Below, in pieces: positions 49,101 through 59,596 of a stretch of 64,000 bases of DNA. Position 1 is the stretch's first letter; the number at the start of each line of letters is the position of its first letter. Made by a program: the position numbers and the translations under genes. Origin of the DNA: Petunia secreta (Eukaryota; Streptophyta; Magnoliopsida; Solanales; Solanaceae); the NCBI GenBank assembly GCA_029990175.1, contig JARKIP010000463.1:175001-239000 (forward strand). The letters are read 5' to 3'. Under the pieces are notes generated by a model, which saw only the letters and a program-made list of their open reading frames with translations, did not search any database and was not told the origin of the DNA.

Positions 49101-49392
49101 AAACAAACCTCAGTAAACCCATTCTTTTGCTTCAGGTGATTTACAAGTAAAGAACCAATTAAGGGCGCTTCCATTACTTTAACAAACAACTTGAACCAAA
49201 CACCAGTCAAATGTGGAGCTGCAAAATATAATAAAATCCAAAACTCATAAACGCGACATGTTTTGTGCGCCGCCTTTTTTTAAAACTCATGAAGAAAAAG
49301 AAGATATACAAACTTTCAAAATTTTCCGAGACATAGTTCACTGTGGTAAGGTCTACTTCATTAGCCGGTACCATCACTTGCTTCTTCCCCAT
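40146..49392 (-). CDS. FAAH: Fatty acid amide hydrolase, tandem copy C (610 aa, 20 exons)
   Basis: Exons, 5' to 3': 49314-49392, 49109-49218, 48957-49017, 48114-48310, 47907-48036, 47604-47681, 47377-47524, 46836-46948, 46675-46750, 45931-46002, 44803-44854, 44125-44205, 43959-44042, 43660-43763, 43475-43567, 42855-42923, 41881-41945, 41126-41187, 40318-40413, 40146-40208. They total 1833 nt and stay in phase. Exon 4 is six bases longer than in A and B (EPFPFRYW), so the catalytic residues are K207 (AVKDDIDC), S283 (TGGSSSGSAA) and S307 (GGGSVRVPS). The amidase loops are the standard ones. Differences elsewhere include PTTAMTAP for PTTGMTAP, TNDTR for TYDTR, and SLMQFTATANLVG in exon 18. The exon 6 acceptor (GTCATGGAG) is pyrimidine-poor. 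Start MGKKQVMVPANEVDLTT. This is the copy nearest the PB1 gene and most like a canonical FAAH in the active site. Confidence 0.92.
40268..40315 (+). repeat. G-rich tract with G-quadruplex potential in FAAH-C intron 19
   Basis: Plus strand has runs of GGGGG separated by 1-5 bases (GGGGGTGGGGGTAGGGGG and GTGGGGCG follow each other). It abuts the exon 19 donor, so the pre-mRNA is C-rich right after GTACTCTCC. The G-rich strand is the template strand. Confidence 0.75.
45605..45785 (+). mobile_element. Possible SINE in FAAH-C intron 10
   Basis: Contains CACAGGTTAGAACTCTGCC, a B-box-like stretch, then GCACTTAAGTGGAGAAGGGT, GAGAGGTAGACC and CACTAGGCCTCAAGGATTTC. The style fits SINEs of the SolS group. 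No tail or target duplication was established. Confidence 0.4.
48112..48113 (-). other. GC splice donor, FAAH-C intron 4
   Basis: Coding strand reads AAG|GCAAGT after TTPSK; the next exon begins VAEHF in phase 0. Confidence 0.85.
48682..48911. mobile_element. Degenerate Stowaway-like MITE in FAAH-C intron 3
   Basis: TA then CTCCCTATGTTCCAGATAAG at the left, and TAAATTGGAATGGAGAGA at the right. The inverted ends are imperfect. Confidence 0.5.
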
Positions 49393-49551
49393 ATTTCAAT
49401 CTAAACTTTTTGAACTAGACAAAAATACAAGAAATGATCAAAAACAAGAAAATTTATTGCTGCTTTTAATTTTTAAGGCAATGAAAGTTGCAAACTGTAG
49501 CTTTCGTAGCAACAAATGACTAATAGCAATGAATAACTATTAAGTAGCCGT

Positions 49552-49832
49552 TTGGCCATAAATACCAAAAAGTTTTTGAAAAAGAGTTTTTGAAGTTGAG
49601 TTGAAAAAATGTATTTGGAAATTAAAGTTGTGTTTTGACATGAATTTTACTTGAATAGAAGTTAAAATGTTGTGAGCAGAGAAAGTTGGTTTTTTAAAAG
49701 TGGTCACTTTTTAGTTTTTCAAAAACTGTTTTTCAAAAAAGTTTCAAAAACTGACAACTTTTTATGGACAAACAAGTTTTTGAAAAAGTTTTTAAAAAAA
49801 AAACAAAAAAAAATTATGAACAAACGGGTCCT
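49552..49832. mobile_element. TTTGGCCA-type MITE-like repeat upstream of FAAH-C
   Basis: Starts AGCCGTTTGGCCATAAATAC and ends AACAAACGGGTCCTTAAG; the inside is a fold-back of AAAAAGTTTTTGAAAAAG-type sequence. Same kind as the block at 9425-9737. Confidence 0.5.
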
Positions 49833-49910
49833 TAAGATGTCGACAACTAATTTTTAATTTTCATAGTCACATGTACAGTCAATTTCTTAATTATATTGAC
49901 TTTTGACCTA

Positions 49911-50158
49911 CTCCCTCCGTTTATTTTTACTTGTCCAAAGTCACCAAAATCAAATTCTAAGTTTACTTGTCCTTTTAATAATTCAAGATAAAATTGACTA
50001 TATTCTTCCTAATTTATTCTTGATATTAAATACTTTGTACTTTTTAAAATTACTTTCTAATTAATTAAATTAATTATAATTAATAAGAGTATATTTGTCA
50101 ACTTGAACTTTTTTTTTGGAAGTGAAAAAATGAAAGTGGAAAAAGTAGACTGAGGGAG
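49911..50158. mobile_element. Stowaway MITE upstream of FAAH-C
   Basis: Left end CTCCCTCCGTTTATTTTTAC preceded by TA; right end AAAAGTAGACTGAGGGAG. ACTTGTCC recurs inside. 248 bp. Confidence 0.75.
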
Positions 50159-50465
50159 TGCTTTATTTTTGGACTTTGGTCCCCAAAGTAGGAACTTTGA
50201 GTTTCTACAACCAACTACTTTCAATTTTAGTTCTTGCAGGGGGAAGTGCATAAAAAGTCTATTTTAAGGCTCCATTAAGGTATTAGCTAATCTTTTTAAA
50301 ATTATTAATATTAATTTTTAACCACTAGCTTGAACTTCAAATTTTCTTGACTTAGCATCAAACCTTCCAATCCTGACAAACTAATACTTTAAAATAATTT
50401 TTAAAAATTTACTAGAACATAAATGGGGCACCTAAAATAGGCTCTAACTCGGCTCCTCCGGTATT
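50159..50465. other. AT-rich spacer
   Basis: No gene or clear repeat was recognised between the MITE and the dispersed repeat. Confidence 0.4.
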
Positions 50466-51056
50466 GGGGAATTTACAAAACTATGACATCATAGGTAATG
50501 GTTTGTCTTATTGATCCGGTTTAAAGTGGTTTTGCAAGAATAACCCCCGCTAACATTAATGAATAAATTTCGGACCGAAATACCCCTACAAAATCTTATA
50601 ATGATGCCCGCATCCAGCCCTCCCTTTCTCATAAGTGTTACCTCTTAGACAACACTTGACTTTGATCCCTATTGCATAAGCAACACTTGCCCTTTTATCT
50701 CTTACCACATTCTCCCAGATAACTTGAAGTGTTGCCCCGCCTTCCATTACCGTAAGTGGTGCCTCTTAGGCAGCACTTGACAATACTTGACTTTGACCCC
50801 CTCTTGCAAATGCAACACTTGCCCTTTTATCTATTCTCACATTTTTCAAGATAACTTGAAGTGTTGTCTAGGTAGCACTTGCCCCTTCAATCTCTTCGCA
50901 GGCAACAATTGTTCTTTATATTTCTGAAAAGGCAACACTTGTCGATTTATAACTTGAAGTGTTGCCTCCGAGGCCATTTTACTAAATCATTCTTAAATAG
51001 GAACAAAACACATAGCCAAAGATAAGGGGTACACGTGGTGAAAAATTTTGTTTGGT
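50466..51056. repeat. Dispersed repeat, copy right of FAAH-C
   Basis: Starts GAATTTACAAAACTATGACA and ends near GCCTCCGAGGCCATTTTACT then GGTACACGTGGTGAAAAATT. It has the same internal minisatellite (CTTGAAGTGTTG, TTGACTTTGACCCC) as 39168-39700, in direct orientation. It differs by several insertions and deletions. Confidence 0.7.
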
Positions 51057-51576
51057 ATAATCTAAGGGTTTTTTTACACAAATATACAAATTTTCACCCT
51101 TAATTACAAAAAAAAATAGCAATATTTCTCTAATTACAATGTATAGCATTATTTTTCTAACACATTTTACTTTCACTTTCCATTTTCCCCAAATTAAAAA
51201 TTCTCTCACTTACACTCTTTTTTTTTTTTCTTTTTTTTTTTTTTTTGTTCTTTCTTAGTTTTTGTTTTCTTTTAGGGCATAAATGTAACGTCATGTATCA
51301 AAAAAATAAAACATGTCCGTGAGTTCGGGTAGCCTACTGAGTATTCAGTGTGGAACAACTGAGCAATAAAAAGTCCGAAATATCATTTCAAGTATTTTAA
51401 GGGACTTTAGAGGAACCAAGAATTCCTCTGGAAATCTCTTGCTTACATGCTGAATGCTATAAAGAAATATAAACTCCTAATTAAATTTGAATATCTAATA
51501 CAATTATCTTGAGCTAGCTCAGGACCATACAGGTTTCCAATATAATTAACCAAATATGTTATCCACTACTACTTAA

Positions 51577-51950
51577 TTAGACTGTTGTAGATTCTGCAGA
51601 TAAGAATGCAAGAGCCCCAATCAGTGGTGCATTAATGTATGTAGCATGTTCTGATTGCTGATAATTGTTCCTATCGTCTTCAAAATTATCTTTACTATCA
51701 GGACCACCCACAATGGCTCCCACAAGAATGTTCAGATTATGTGCGCCTGAGTTCAAAGATTGGAATCCATCGTTGCAGCCAATGTGACTAGGATGGGTGT
51801 GGACTGATGGTAGAGATGAACATCTATGGTGCACACGTAGCAGATACTTATGTCCGAAACCAACCATATATGATATTCTTGCTGGATTATCTCCTAATAT
51901 GTAGTCCACTTGCCTCTTTGCAAGTTCAACAAGCTTCTCTGTATGAAATC
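51577..51950 (-). pseudogene. Last exon of a GH9 endo-beta-1,4-glucanase, captured
   Basis: One open frame from an acceptor-like CTTCAAG| at 51951 to a stop at 51577, about 124 residues. It shows the C-terminal GH9 signatures: LVELAKRQVDYILGDNP, SYMVGFG, VHHRCSSLPS (family HHRGSS), ILVGAIVGGPD, FEDDRNNYQQSEHATY (catalytic Glu in the SE.ATY block) and INAPLIGALAF. The N-terminal three quarters, with the DAGD catalytic aspartate region, are absent. The full-length enzyme loosens or edits cell-wall cellulose; this piece alone cannot. It lies inside the 51066-52665 element. Confidence 0.82.
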
Positions 51951-52029
51951 TTGAAGTCCAACAATATCATTTCAAATTCTCAATTTTCTTATGTAGGTCT
52001 ATGATGTGTCAAGATAATTATCTAGAAAT

Positions 52030-52370
52030 TGTTGATACATTGCTGAAAATAATCTGAAACGGTGCCGAAACAGTTTGATATAGTGCTGCAGATACAGTTG
52101 ATACGATGCAGAAACAGTTAGATACGGTGCTGCAGAAACAGTTGAAACGGTGCAGAAATAGTTGAAACGGTGCAGAAACAGTTAGATACGGTGCTGCAGA
52201 AACAGTTGAAACGGTGCAAAAACAGTTAGAAACGGTGCAGAAATAGTTAGAAACAGTTGAAACGGTGCAGAAACAATTAGATACGGTGCTGCAGAAATAG
52301 TTGAAACGGTGCAGAAACAGTTAGATACGGTGCTGCAGAAACAGTTGAGATACGGTGAGATACAACGAGA
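52030..52370. repeat. Minisatellite of CAGAAACAGTT units
   Basis: Irregular tandem units of about 20 and 24 bp: GCAGAAACAGTTGAAACGGT alternates with GCAGAAACAGTTAGATACGG plus TGCT. At least twelve copies, degenerating at both edges. Inside the MULE-like element, upstream of the endoglucanase piece. Confidence 0.85.
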
Positions 52371-52379
52371 TACATCGAG

Positions 52380-52515
52380 GATGGGATGGGAAAAAGTGAA
52401 ATTAGGGGAAATGATAGGAATAAAAGTGAAATTGGGGGAAATGGTGGGAGGAAAATTGAAATATGGAGAAATGGGAGGAGCAAAAGTGATAGTGGGGGAA
52501 ATAGGAGGAAGAATG
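52380..52515. repeat. Second minisatellite, GGGGGAAATG units
   Basis: Four to five units of about 30-33 bp with the core AAAGTGAAATTGGGGGAAAT and variants (GGAAATGATAGGAATAAAAG, GGAGAAATGGGAGGAGC). Immediately follows the first minisatellite. Confidence 0.75.
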
Positions 52516-52964
52516 TAAGGGTTTGATATGTTATAGAAAAATATTGCTATGTTTTTGCTATATTTGTAATTAACTTGTGTTTTCCTCTATATAGGATTAT
52601 TTTACTAAAATATTGCTATGTTTGGTAATTAAGTTCTAAAATTTGTACTTTTATGTAAAAAATTCATAATGTAATGTGGAAATGCCACCAGGTAGCCACT
52701 TTAAGGACTGCTATTTACATTTTTTTGTCATTGTGTCCTAAGTTCAATTTTTCACTTTAAAACTTCGCTATGTCCTGATATAAGTGTTTTAATTCAAAAC
52801 TTCAAGACAATATAATTAATAAATAATCGTAAAATAGAGCCTTAAAATCATTGTATGTGCACTCCGCAGGGATTTAATGAGAATTGGGACTAATCTTATG
52901 CTTAGTTAGTTAAGACCCTTCACTTCCAAGAACTACTCCCAGTAATTTTTTCAAAAACTTAGAG

Positions 52965-53702
52965 TCTGTTTGGCCAAGCTTCTGAAAACTGCTTATTTTC
53001 AGAAGTGCTTTTGTTCAAAAGTGCTTTTTCTAAAAGTACTTTTAGAGAAAAGCAGTTTGTGTTTGGCCAACTCATTGAGAAACACTTTTGTTAATAGTTG
53101 AGTAGTAATTTGTGTTTGGCCAAGCTTTTGAAAAAGTACTTTTGAGTATTAAATTACGAGTAAGGACATTTAAAGATTCAAATTGCAGATATTTAACTAG
53201 ATAAAGAATTTTAAATATTTATGCTCAAACACTCTATTTAATTTTATTATTTATTTAAAATAATTTCCAAATACATCATACAGAATTGAATATTCTAGAT
53301 CTATGCCTTAAAAAAAGATGTTATTTGATTAAAAATTTCTAACAATAGTTATGTAGGTGTACGTAGAAAAAATAAGGAAAAAAAATAACGTATTATCTAT
53401 ATATTATAATTATTACGTTAACATAAGTAGGGATAATTCGGTATATAAGTAATTATGGTAAGGATATTTTTGGAATGATAGAAATTAAAAACAGCTTCTG
53501 CTTCTACTCAAAAGCACTTTTGGAAAAAAGCTACTTTTTTCAGCTTCTTCCCCACAGCAGAAAAACAGCTTCTGCTGCCACTCAAAAGCACTTATTTTTC
53601 TCCTAGAAGCTTGGCCAAACACCTCAATTGTTCAAAATAAGCACTTTTGGTGAAAAATAAGCACTTTTGGCTCCCCAGAAGCTTGGCCAAACAGGCTCTT
53701 AA
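52965..53702. mobile_element. Fold-back element with GTTTGGCCAAGCTT ends, ~740 bp
   Basis: Left end GAGTCTGTTTGGCCAAGCTT and right end AAGCTTGGCCAAACAGGCTC are inverted copies, with further inverted AGAAGTGCTTTT/AAAAGCACTT motifs inside. There is also an internal GGCCAAGC copy at 53120 and 53600, so it may be nested or composite. hAT-type non-autonomous element is the likeliest class. Confidence 0.65.
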
Positions 53703-54711
53703 CTAGGCAATCAGTTTTTCCTATGTCATTTAGCTTTAGTCGCTTTTGAAAAATTATATGCAAATATAGCCATCAATTTTCAAACCACCAGGTCTGAAAT
53801 TGAATACTCATGGTGTGAATTCATGCAATTTAAAATTTTTATCTGAAAATAAACCAAATTCGGACCAAAAATGTGAAATTGGGTTCAATTGCAAACTAAA
53901 ATTCAAATTTTTTAGTTTGAAGTTGAGGAAAAAAAAAACATATTTTAACTTCAAACCAAAAAGACTGAAATTAGTTTAAATTGACTTGATTTCAACTCCA
54001 ATGGTCTCCCTTTTCAAGTATTATCTTCACTGTGGATGATCCAGTCGGTCGGTGTGCATATAAACGAACGGATTCCACCTCTTTATGGGCTATATGCCCT
54101 GCTTGTCCCCCATACCCTTTTATGGGATACAATCGAAGGGCTTTTAAAATTCAAAACTTGAGAAGTAAGAGAATATCGATCGCCTTTGTTGAACAGAGAG
54201 CGAACGAACGGAAAGTGACGAAGATGGACAAAACAGCTAGCGTCTACAAAGGTCTGCCCATACTGGATGAAATTGTAAGGACACGTGCAAAAGTAACTAC
54301 TTGTGCAATTCGCCCCCATACTTCTTTTGGCTAGGTGTGGACAGTGAAATAGCTTAATTTGGAGTGTCATTTTAGACATATCCACTTCTGATAATAGTCT
54401 GCAAGCTTCCTCCACTTTCCCATAATAAGCCTAGCTTCATATTTGTGAGCTCCAGTTGCCCCTGGGGATTGATGTCACGTCTAAATGATCTTTTTTTTTT
54501 TTCAACTTTACACTTTTAATTTGAATTAATTGGGTTCAAATTCAGACTAATTTCACGCTTTTGGTATGAAGAACAAAGTATTTAATTAACCTCTGGTCTA
54601 CAATTTGTTAATTACGATTTGAATTGTGACGTCTTTTGTCCATAACTGTCCCATCCAAGACACAAAATTAAGCCTAATACTATGTTATTTTGACTCAGTA
54701 ATTTAGCTTTA
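53703..54711. other. Intergenic, no recognised gene
   Basis: AT-rich. A 100-codon plus-strand frame at 54032-54334 contains MDKTASVYKGLPILDEI followed by GTAAGG, which looks like a donor. I do not recognise it as any family and it is not called as a gene. Confidence 0.35.
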
Positions 54712-55472
54712 GGAAAATTTACATGGCATAAACATTTAGAAGTGTCATTAACACAAAATAAACACATTGTTACTTTTTTATGATATATAGACCTTTAACC
54801 TTATGTATTCCACTTTTTGTAGCCATTCCTCTAAATGAAATTCTTACCCAATTAAATGCCTATTTTAGAGGAAATAATAGATCATGACAGTTTTTTTGAG
54901 TATCTCTCTCCTCATTAATGTTGACTATTGACTAAATATTTCTTACAATCTCAATTATCTCCTAATTTCAAGCAAAGACAACACACAATAATCTTCTCAT
55001 TCTCCTTTTCTTATTCTTTTTATTTTAAAATCTATCCTGAATATTTTTCTAGTCTAGCAAATTTTTTCATCTCCGATCTAAATATCTACGAAGCACTAAA
55101 TCTGGTCAGTACCATCCTCTTTCCCTCTTCAAACTCCATGGAAAAAACCTTCATCCTCTCTTCTCTTTTTCTTTTTCGCTCAAAGCACTCAATGGAGGCT
55201 AATATCACGGAGAATCTACAAAGTTTTTTTATGACTATGATGTAAAAATGAAGGTGCAATGGTGATTGAAAAGGGCGTAACATAAAGATGTATACTAGGT
55301 ATATCTACATTGTATATTCGTTGCATATTTCTGTAACATTTTATTTAAGATAATGCATATTTGATGTTAGATTAGTGCATATTATTTGTATATTGCTAGT
55401 TTATTTGTGTTTATTGATATATCTTATTGATATGTTTTGAGTATATCAATGTATTTGTGTATCATTGATATT

Positions 55473-55519
<47 letters not shown>

Positions 55520-56023
55520 ATACCAGTGAAATATTCAAATATTTATATGAATATATATTCAATACATATTATATGAATATAACGCATTGGAGTGATGTAT
55601 ATTGGGAAGATATACAACATATGTATAACTTTTGTATAATAAAGAAAGAAGTAATTGGTATATATGTTCACTATGTGTGGATTGTATATCAGATGCATAT
55701 TATTGATATATCCTATAAATGAAATTAATAATATTGAGAATGAGATAATAATGTAAATCAGTAACTCCACGAGGTATGAATTAAAACAGAAAATTTTATG
55801 AATAAAAAGAGGATATTGGGTGGGAGTTGAGCTCCTTAATTTTCTCCTTATTGGGTGGGAGTTGAGCTCCTTAATTTTCTCCTTTTCTTAACTACTTTTT
55901 AGAAATAGAATCAACTTAGACATATTTATATTGGGTAAATTTTAGCTAGTATATGTGAAGATGTTCAATGGCTATTTGAATGTAGGGTCATGGTATATAT
56001 TTGGTTAGATATGAAATTTTCCC
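54712..56023. mobile_element. Candidate MULE-like element, 1312 bp
   Basis: GGAAAATTTACATGG at the left and the inverse of GATATGAAATTTTCCC at the right form short inverted ends, flanked by TTAGCTTTA (54703-54711) and CTAGCTTTA (56024-56032), nine bases with one mismatch. Similarity fades after about 15 bp. The interior has CT-rich sequence, a (TA)n microsatellite and a tandem copy of GGGTGGGAGTTGAGCTCCTT (55818 and 55853). No transposase. Confidence 0.35.
55476..55516. repeat. (TA)n microsatellite
   Basis: About 20 uninterrupted TA dinucleotides. Confidence 0.95.
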
Positions 56024-56316
56024 CTAGCTTTATGCATGTTGCATGCATTGGGTATAGACAAAGGCATGTTGTATGATACATAGAGCTAGTAAATGAAAGA
56101 CAGGAGCCATGAGGTAATAAATAAGCATGGGAGAACATGAAGGTGATCGAGAGTGAGGGTGATGATGATGATGAGAGAGGAGAGATGTGTCAATGAGGGG
56201 AAGCATGTTCTGGCACTCGAGATATTATCGCCGAAAATTAATGGTGTATGAGCTAAGAACTACTATAACAAATTACTCGCATCATCAAATTGGCCGCTAT
56301 TTACTACTCCATCCGT

Positions 56317-56545
56317 TCTATAATGATTGTCCTGGTTTGATATGTATCGGAGTTTAAAAAATGGAAGGAAACTTTAGAAATTTGTGGTGTAAAATAAATC
56401 ATAGCTAAATATATAGTTATAAATCATTTCATTAAGGGTAAAGTGATAAGCTTAAAAATAAATTGTTTCTAAATATAAAATTGTGTTATTCTATTTTAAA
56501 CGGTCTAATAAAAAAATTATGACATATATTGTGGAAGAAAGGGAG
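56317..56545. mobile_element. Stowaway-like MITE
   Basis: TA, then CTCCATCCGTTCTATAATGA at the left; GTGGAAGAAAGGGAG followed by TA at the right. The body contains GGTGTAAAATAAATCATAG, shared with 59597-59826. Confidence 0.65.
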
Positions 56546-56955
56546 TAATGATTGTTCCCTTTTTCCTCTTCACGTCGATCCACTCGTTAGCATGAACGTA
56601 CTTTTTATCCTTTGCTTGCATTTCCTCTTTCTTTCTAACCTTTTTCCATTTGATATTCAATTGCCAGCAAGAGAACCATGTGTACGAGTACAACTACATC
56701 ATTATTTTAAGTCTGAGCAACTCAAAGACGTGTAAAATATAAAAAATGTTCTTGATTTGTTCTTGCATGTATGTATTAAGGAGTTCAAGCTAAGAAATTT
56801 GAATCCTCTTACGCATTACGTCATAAGTTCTAAGGATTTGTTACACGTCTTATTAATTTTCCTTTGTAAAATTCTGGAAGTAAAAGATCTATTGTTCCTA
56901 AATACTGTGCTAAGTATTTAACTATGCGTTTTTTCTCATTTTAATGTATGAAGTA

Positions 56956-57216
56956 CTCTCTCTGTTTCAAAATAGATGACATGTTTCGGATTTCGAGAGT
57001 CAAACGAGTTTATTTCGACCGTGAATTTAAACATATAATCTTTAAGTTTTTTTAAACGACGTTTATATATTTAGAAACTACATAAAAAGTATTATACTAA
57101 GTCACAATAATTAATAATTTAAAATATTTAAAAGACATATGAAAATATTAGATCAAAGTTAAACTCATTTGACTTTCGAAATCCGAAACATATCATCCAT
57201 TGTGGAACGGAGAGAG
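56956..57216. mobile_element. Stowaway-type MITE, sister of 14114-14372
   Basis: CTCTCTCTGTTTCAAAATAG to GGAACGGAGAGAG with flanking TA. Shares long stretches with the intronic copy at 14114: CGAGAGTCAAACGAGTT, TATATTTAGAAACTACATAA, CACAATAATTAATAATT, AAAAGACATATGAAAATATT. Confidence 0.85.
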
Positions 57217-59596
57217 TATCTTTTAAATTATAATGGGACATATTTTTCGCTATTTGAACTCCAATGTGACTGTTTCAAAGCCTTATAATCTCGCAGTAGT
57301 TTTGTTGAATTTTCCCTTCTCACCATGGTTTTTATATAGTCTTGAGTGCACAGATAACTACGGTCACTATACCCTAAACACACTTACTAAATTAGGTGTT
57401 TAGTTTCAATTTCTCCCATTTAGGTTAGTCTCTTCTCGGTAATTAAAATGGTCAAACATCTGTTGGCTAACCCAGACCATTTTGGGGTGGAAGTTCTGAC
57501 TTTCAAAGACAGTAAACTTGTAAATGTCGCAAGGAAGGTATCTTAGGTAGTTGTATTATTATACTAATTACAGGTAATTAACAGTTAAAACATACGACCT
57601 TTTCGGCTGTCCTACGAATCCTTTACTCGGATTCCCTCCTTTCGAAAAGTAAACAAATGAAAAAAGGATTTTACTATTTTCCATAGTTGTCTTCGTTAAT
57701 ATAACTCCTGATTTGGTATCGGGCAGTGTATTTGTGTTAAAAAAATTATTAAATATATACAAAAATCAAATCGAGACCCAGTAATATATCGTTATTCTAA
57801 AATTTAGAACCCATAAACTTTAAATTCTAGATTCGCATATGTCCGTAATACTCTAATAAGTTGAAGAAAGTGAACCAATGATACTGTTTAAGATCATAGT
57901 AAGTACTACATTCACGCTGGTTCTTGTGCTTGATGATCTTTTTACTATTATGATATTATATTCTTACGTTGATTAATATATGCTGTATTAAAGCTGTCCA
58001 TTTTACTACACATGATGTAGTACTTGAATAGATTAACGTTATTCACTTTTTCTTTAAATACTTAATTCGTAACGATTTTTAAACACTTCTCCACAAGACC
58101 ACAACTTTGCACATGCCAATGACGCGCTTCTTTGCGAAATTTTGGGTGTTTTGACAATTACTATAATTTTAGAAAATTTTGCAAATCGTAACTGTTGTGT
58201 ACTTGTGTTTATTTGCTTACTGCTAAAATAACTACTACCACTTCTTTCTACGAAAAAGAAAAAAAGAATGAACTTCCTTTGGACATCGACATTTAATAGA
58301 AGAGTCTTGAGGTTGTTTTCGAACCATCTTATTCGGAAAGGTGGGTCCATAATTTGAATTTTATAAATGCTAAATTTTAAGATAATGGTTTCAACGGCTA
58401 GTAACTAGGTTCTGCGCTCAAATTTTGTTCATATTTAATGATTCTTTTAATATAAATATACTGTCTGAATTAAATTTATTGAGTTCCGCTGAATCGGTAC
58501 GTTGTTCTCTATACCCGCCGCTGTATACTGTTACAGAACAATTAAGAAGTAACTGTTCACATAGTACTTTTTTTTTCCTAAAAAATAAAGGTTCTAATAC
58601 TGTCCCATTAACTCTCCTCTTTTGCTTTTAAACAAGTACTTCCTGGACTATTCCTTCTTTACATGGCTACGCTACTAAGTATCATGTAAAATGGTTTTCG
58701 AAAAGGAATGTGTAAGAACAAAATATCAAGGTATTAAACTGTCCATAATTAATAGTAAACAAGTTTATGTTTGTCACATGGTTCAAAGAGATAATGAAGG
58801 AAAAAAGGACCACAAAACACTTCAAGTCTACAACTCTCTACAAACGGATAGCTGTTTTTATTCTATTTGTGGAGTGCAAAAGTGATTGAATTCATGCAAA
58901 ATGTTTACAAGAAAAGGGTATCAAGAGAACGACGCGTTATTGGATTACCAATTAAATTGATTGGCCGACAAAACATATCAGAGGAGTTAGAATTTAGAAG
59001 CAAAGTGCAGCAAAGCAACCCCACTCTCCACCGGTCCCAACTCCAAGAATGTCTAACTGAAAAATGACCTCCAATTAGTTTATGGATTGACCTAAGTTTT
59101 TTTTTTTTTAATAGACAAACAAAATATAGAGAGTGGATTTGGACCTTAATTAGCTGTTATTCCACCCAAATCACTTTAGTATAAGGTTCGAATCACAACC
59201 TAAAAGCTTAAAAAATTAAACACTTATGCTTTATCCTTAATAATGAGAGTTTGCATCAAGATCAGAAACTGTTAACATATAAAGAAGTTTTACGATTATC
59301 TATAGTTTTAGTAGTCAGTTTCATTTGCTTTCTTTTCCTTATTCTTGTGCGCTCAACATAAAATTAGGAAAATGAGAAACATGTTTAAGTCTGAGCTCCA
59401 AAGTCAATCAAGTGATAAATTTTCTGCCACTAACAAAGATAGGAAATACATGCCTATGAAATGTGATAGTAAACAAAGAATGGAATTGCAATAAGTTATG
59501 ATCTTGAATTCAGGAGCAGATAGCCAAGTCAGCAATTGTGAATTATGTAATTTCGGTTATTGCCATTTTACTTGATTGCAATGGTATTTGGCAATA
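57217..59596. other. Intergenic, AT-rich, decayed repeats
   Basis: No gene recognised. Pieces near 57720-57840 and 58410-58520 resemble the short repeat at 23698-23862. Plus-strand frames of 64-68 codons around 58691-59067 have no recognisable motif. Confidence 0.4.

Larger units (their letters stand above)
51066..52665. mobile_element. Older Pack-MULE-like element, 1600 bp
   Basis: Left end GGGTTTTTTTACACAAATAT and the reverse complement of the right end, GAATTTTTTACATAAAAGTA, both continue into CAAATTTT and then TTGCTAT/TAATTA-rich sequence. The inverted ends cover about 140 bp at roughly 70-75% by eye. Flanks are ATAATCTAA (51057-51065) and ATAATGTAA (52666-52674), a 9-bp duplication with one mismatch. 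No transposase. Cargo: an endoglucanase exon and two minisatellites. A long poly-T run (51218-51246) sits near the left end. Confidence 0.65.

Noticed and set aside
54032..54334. 100-codon plus-strand frame as a new gene
   Set aside because: No recognisable motif, an overlapping 110-codon antisense frame and no partner exon found. Kept only as a note in the intergenic entry.
55465..55770. 75-85-codon frames across the TA repeat
   Set aside because: Low-complexity translation of a microsatellite and AT-rich DNA on both strands.
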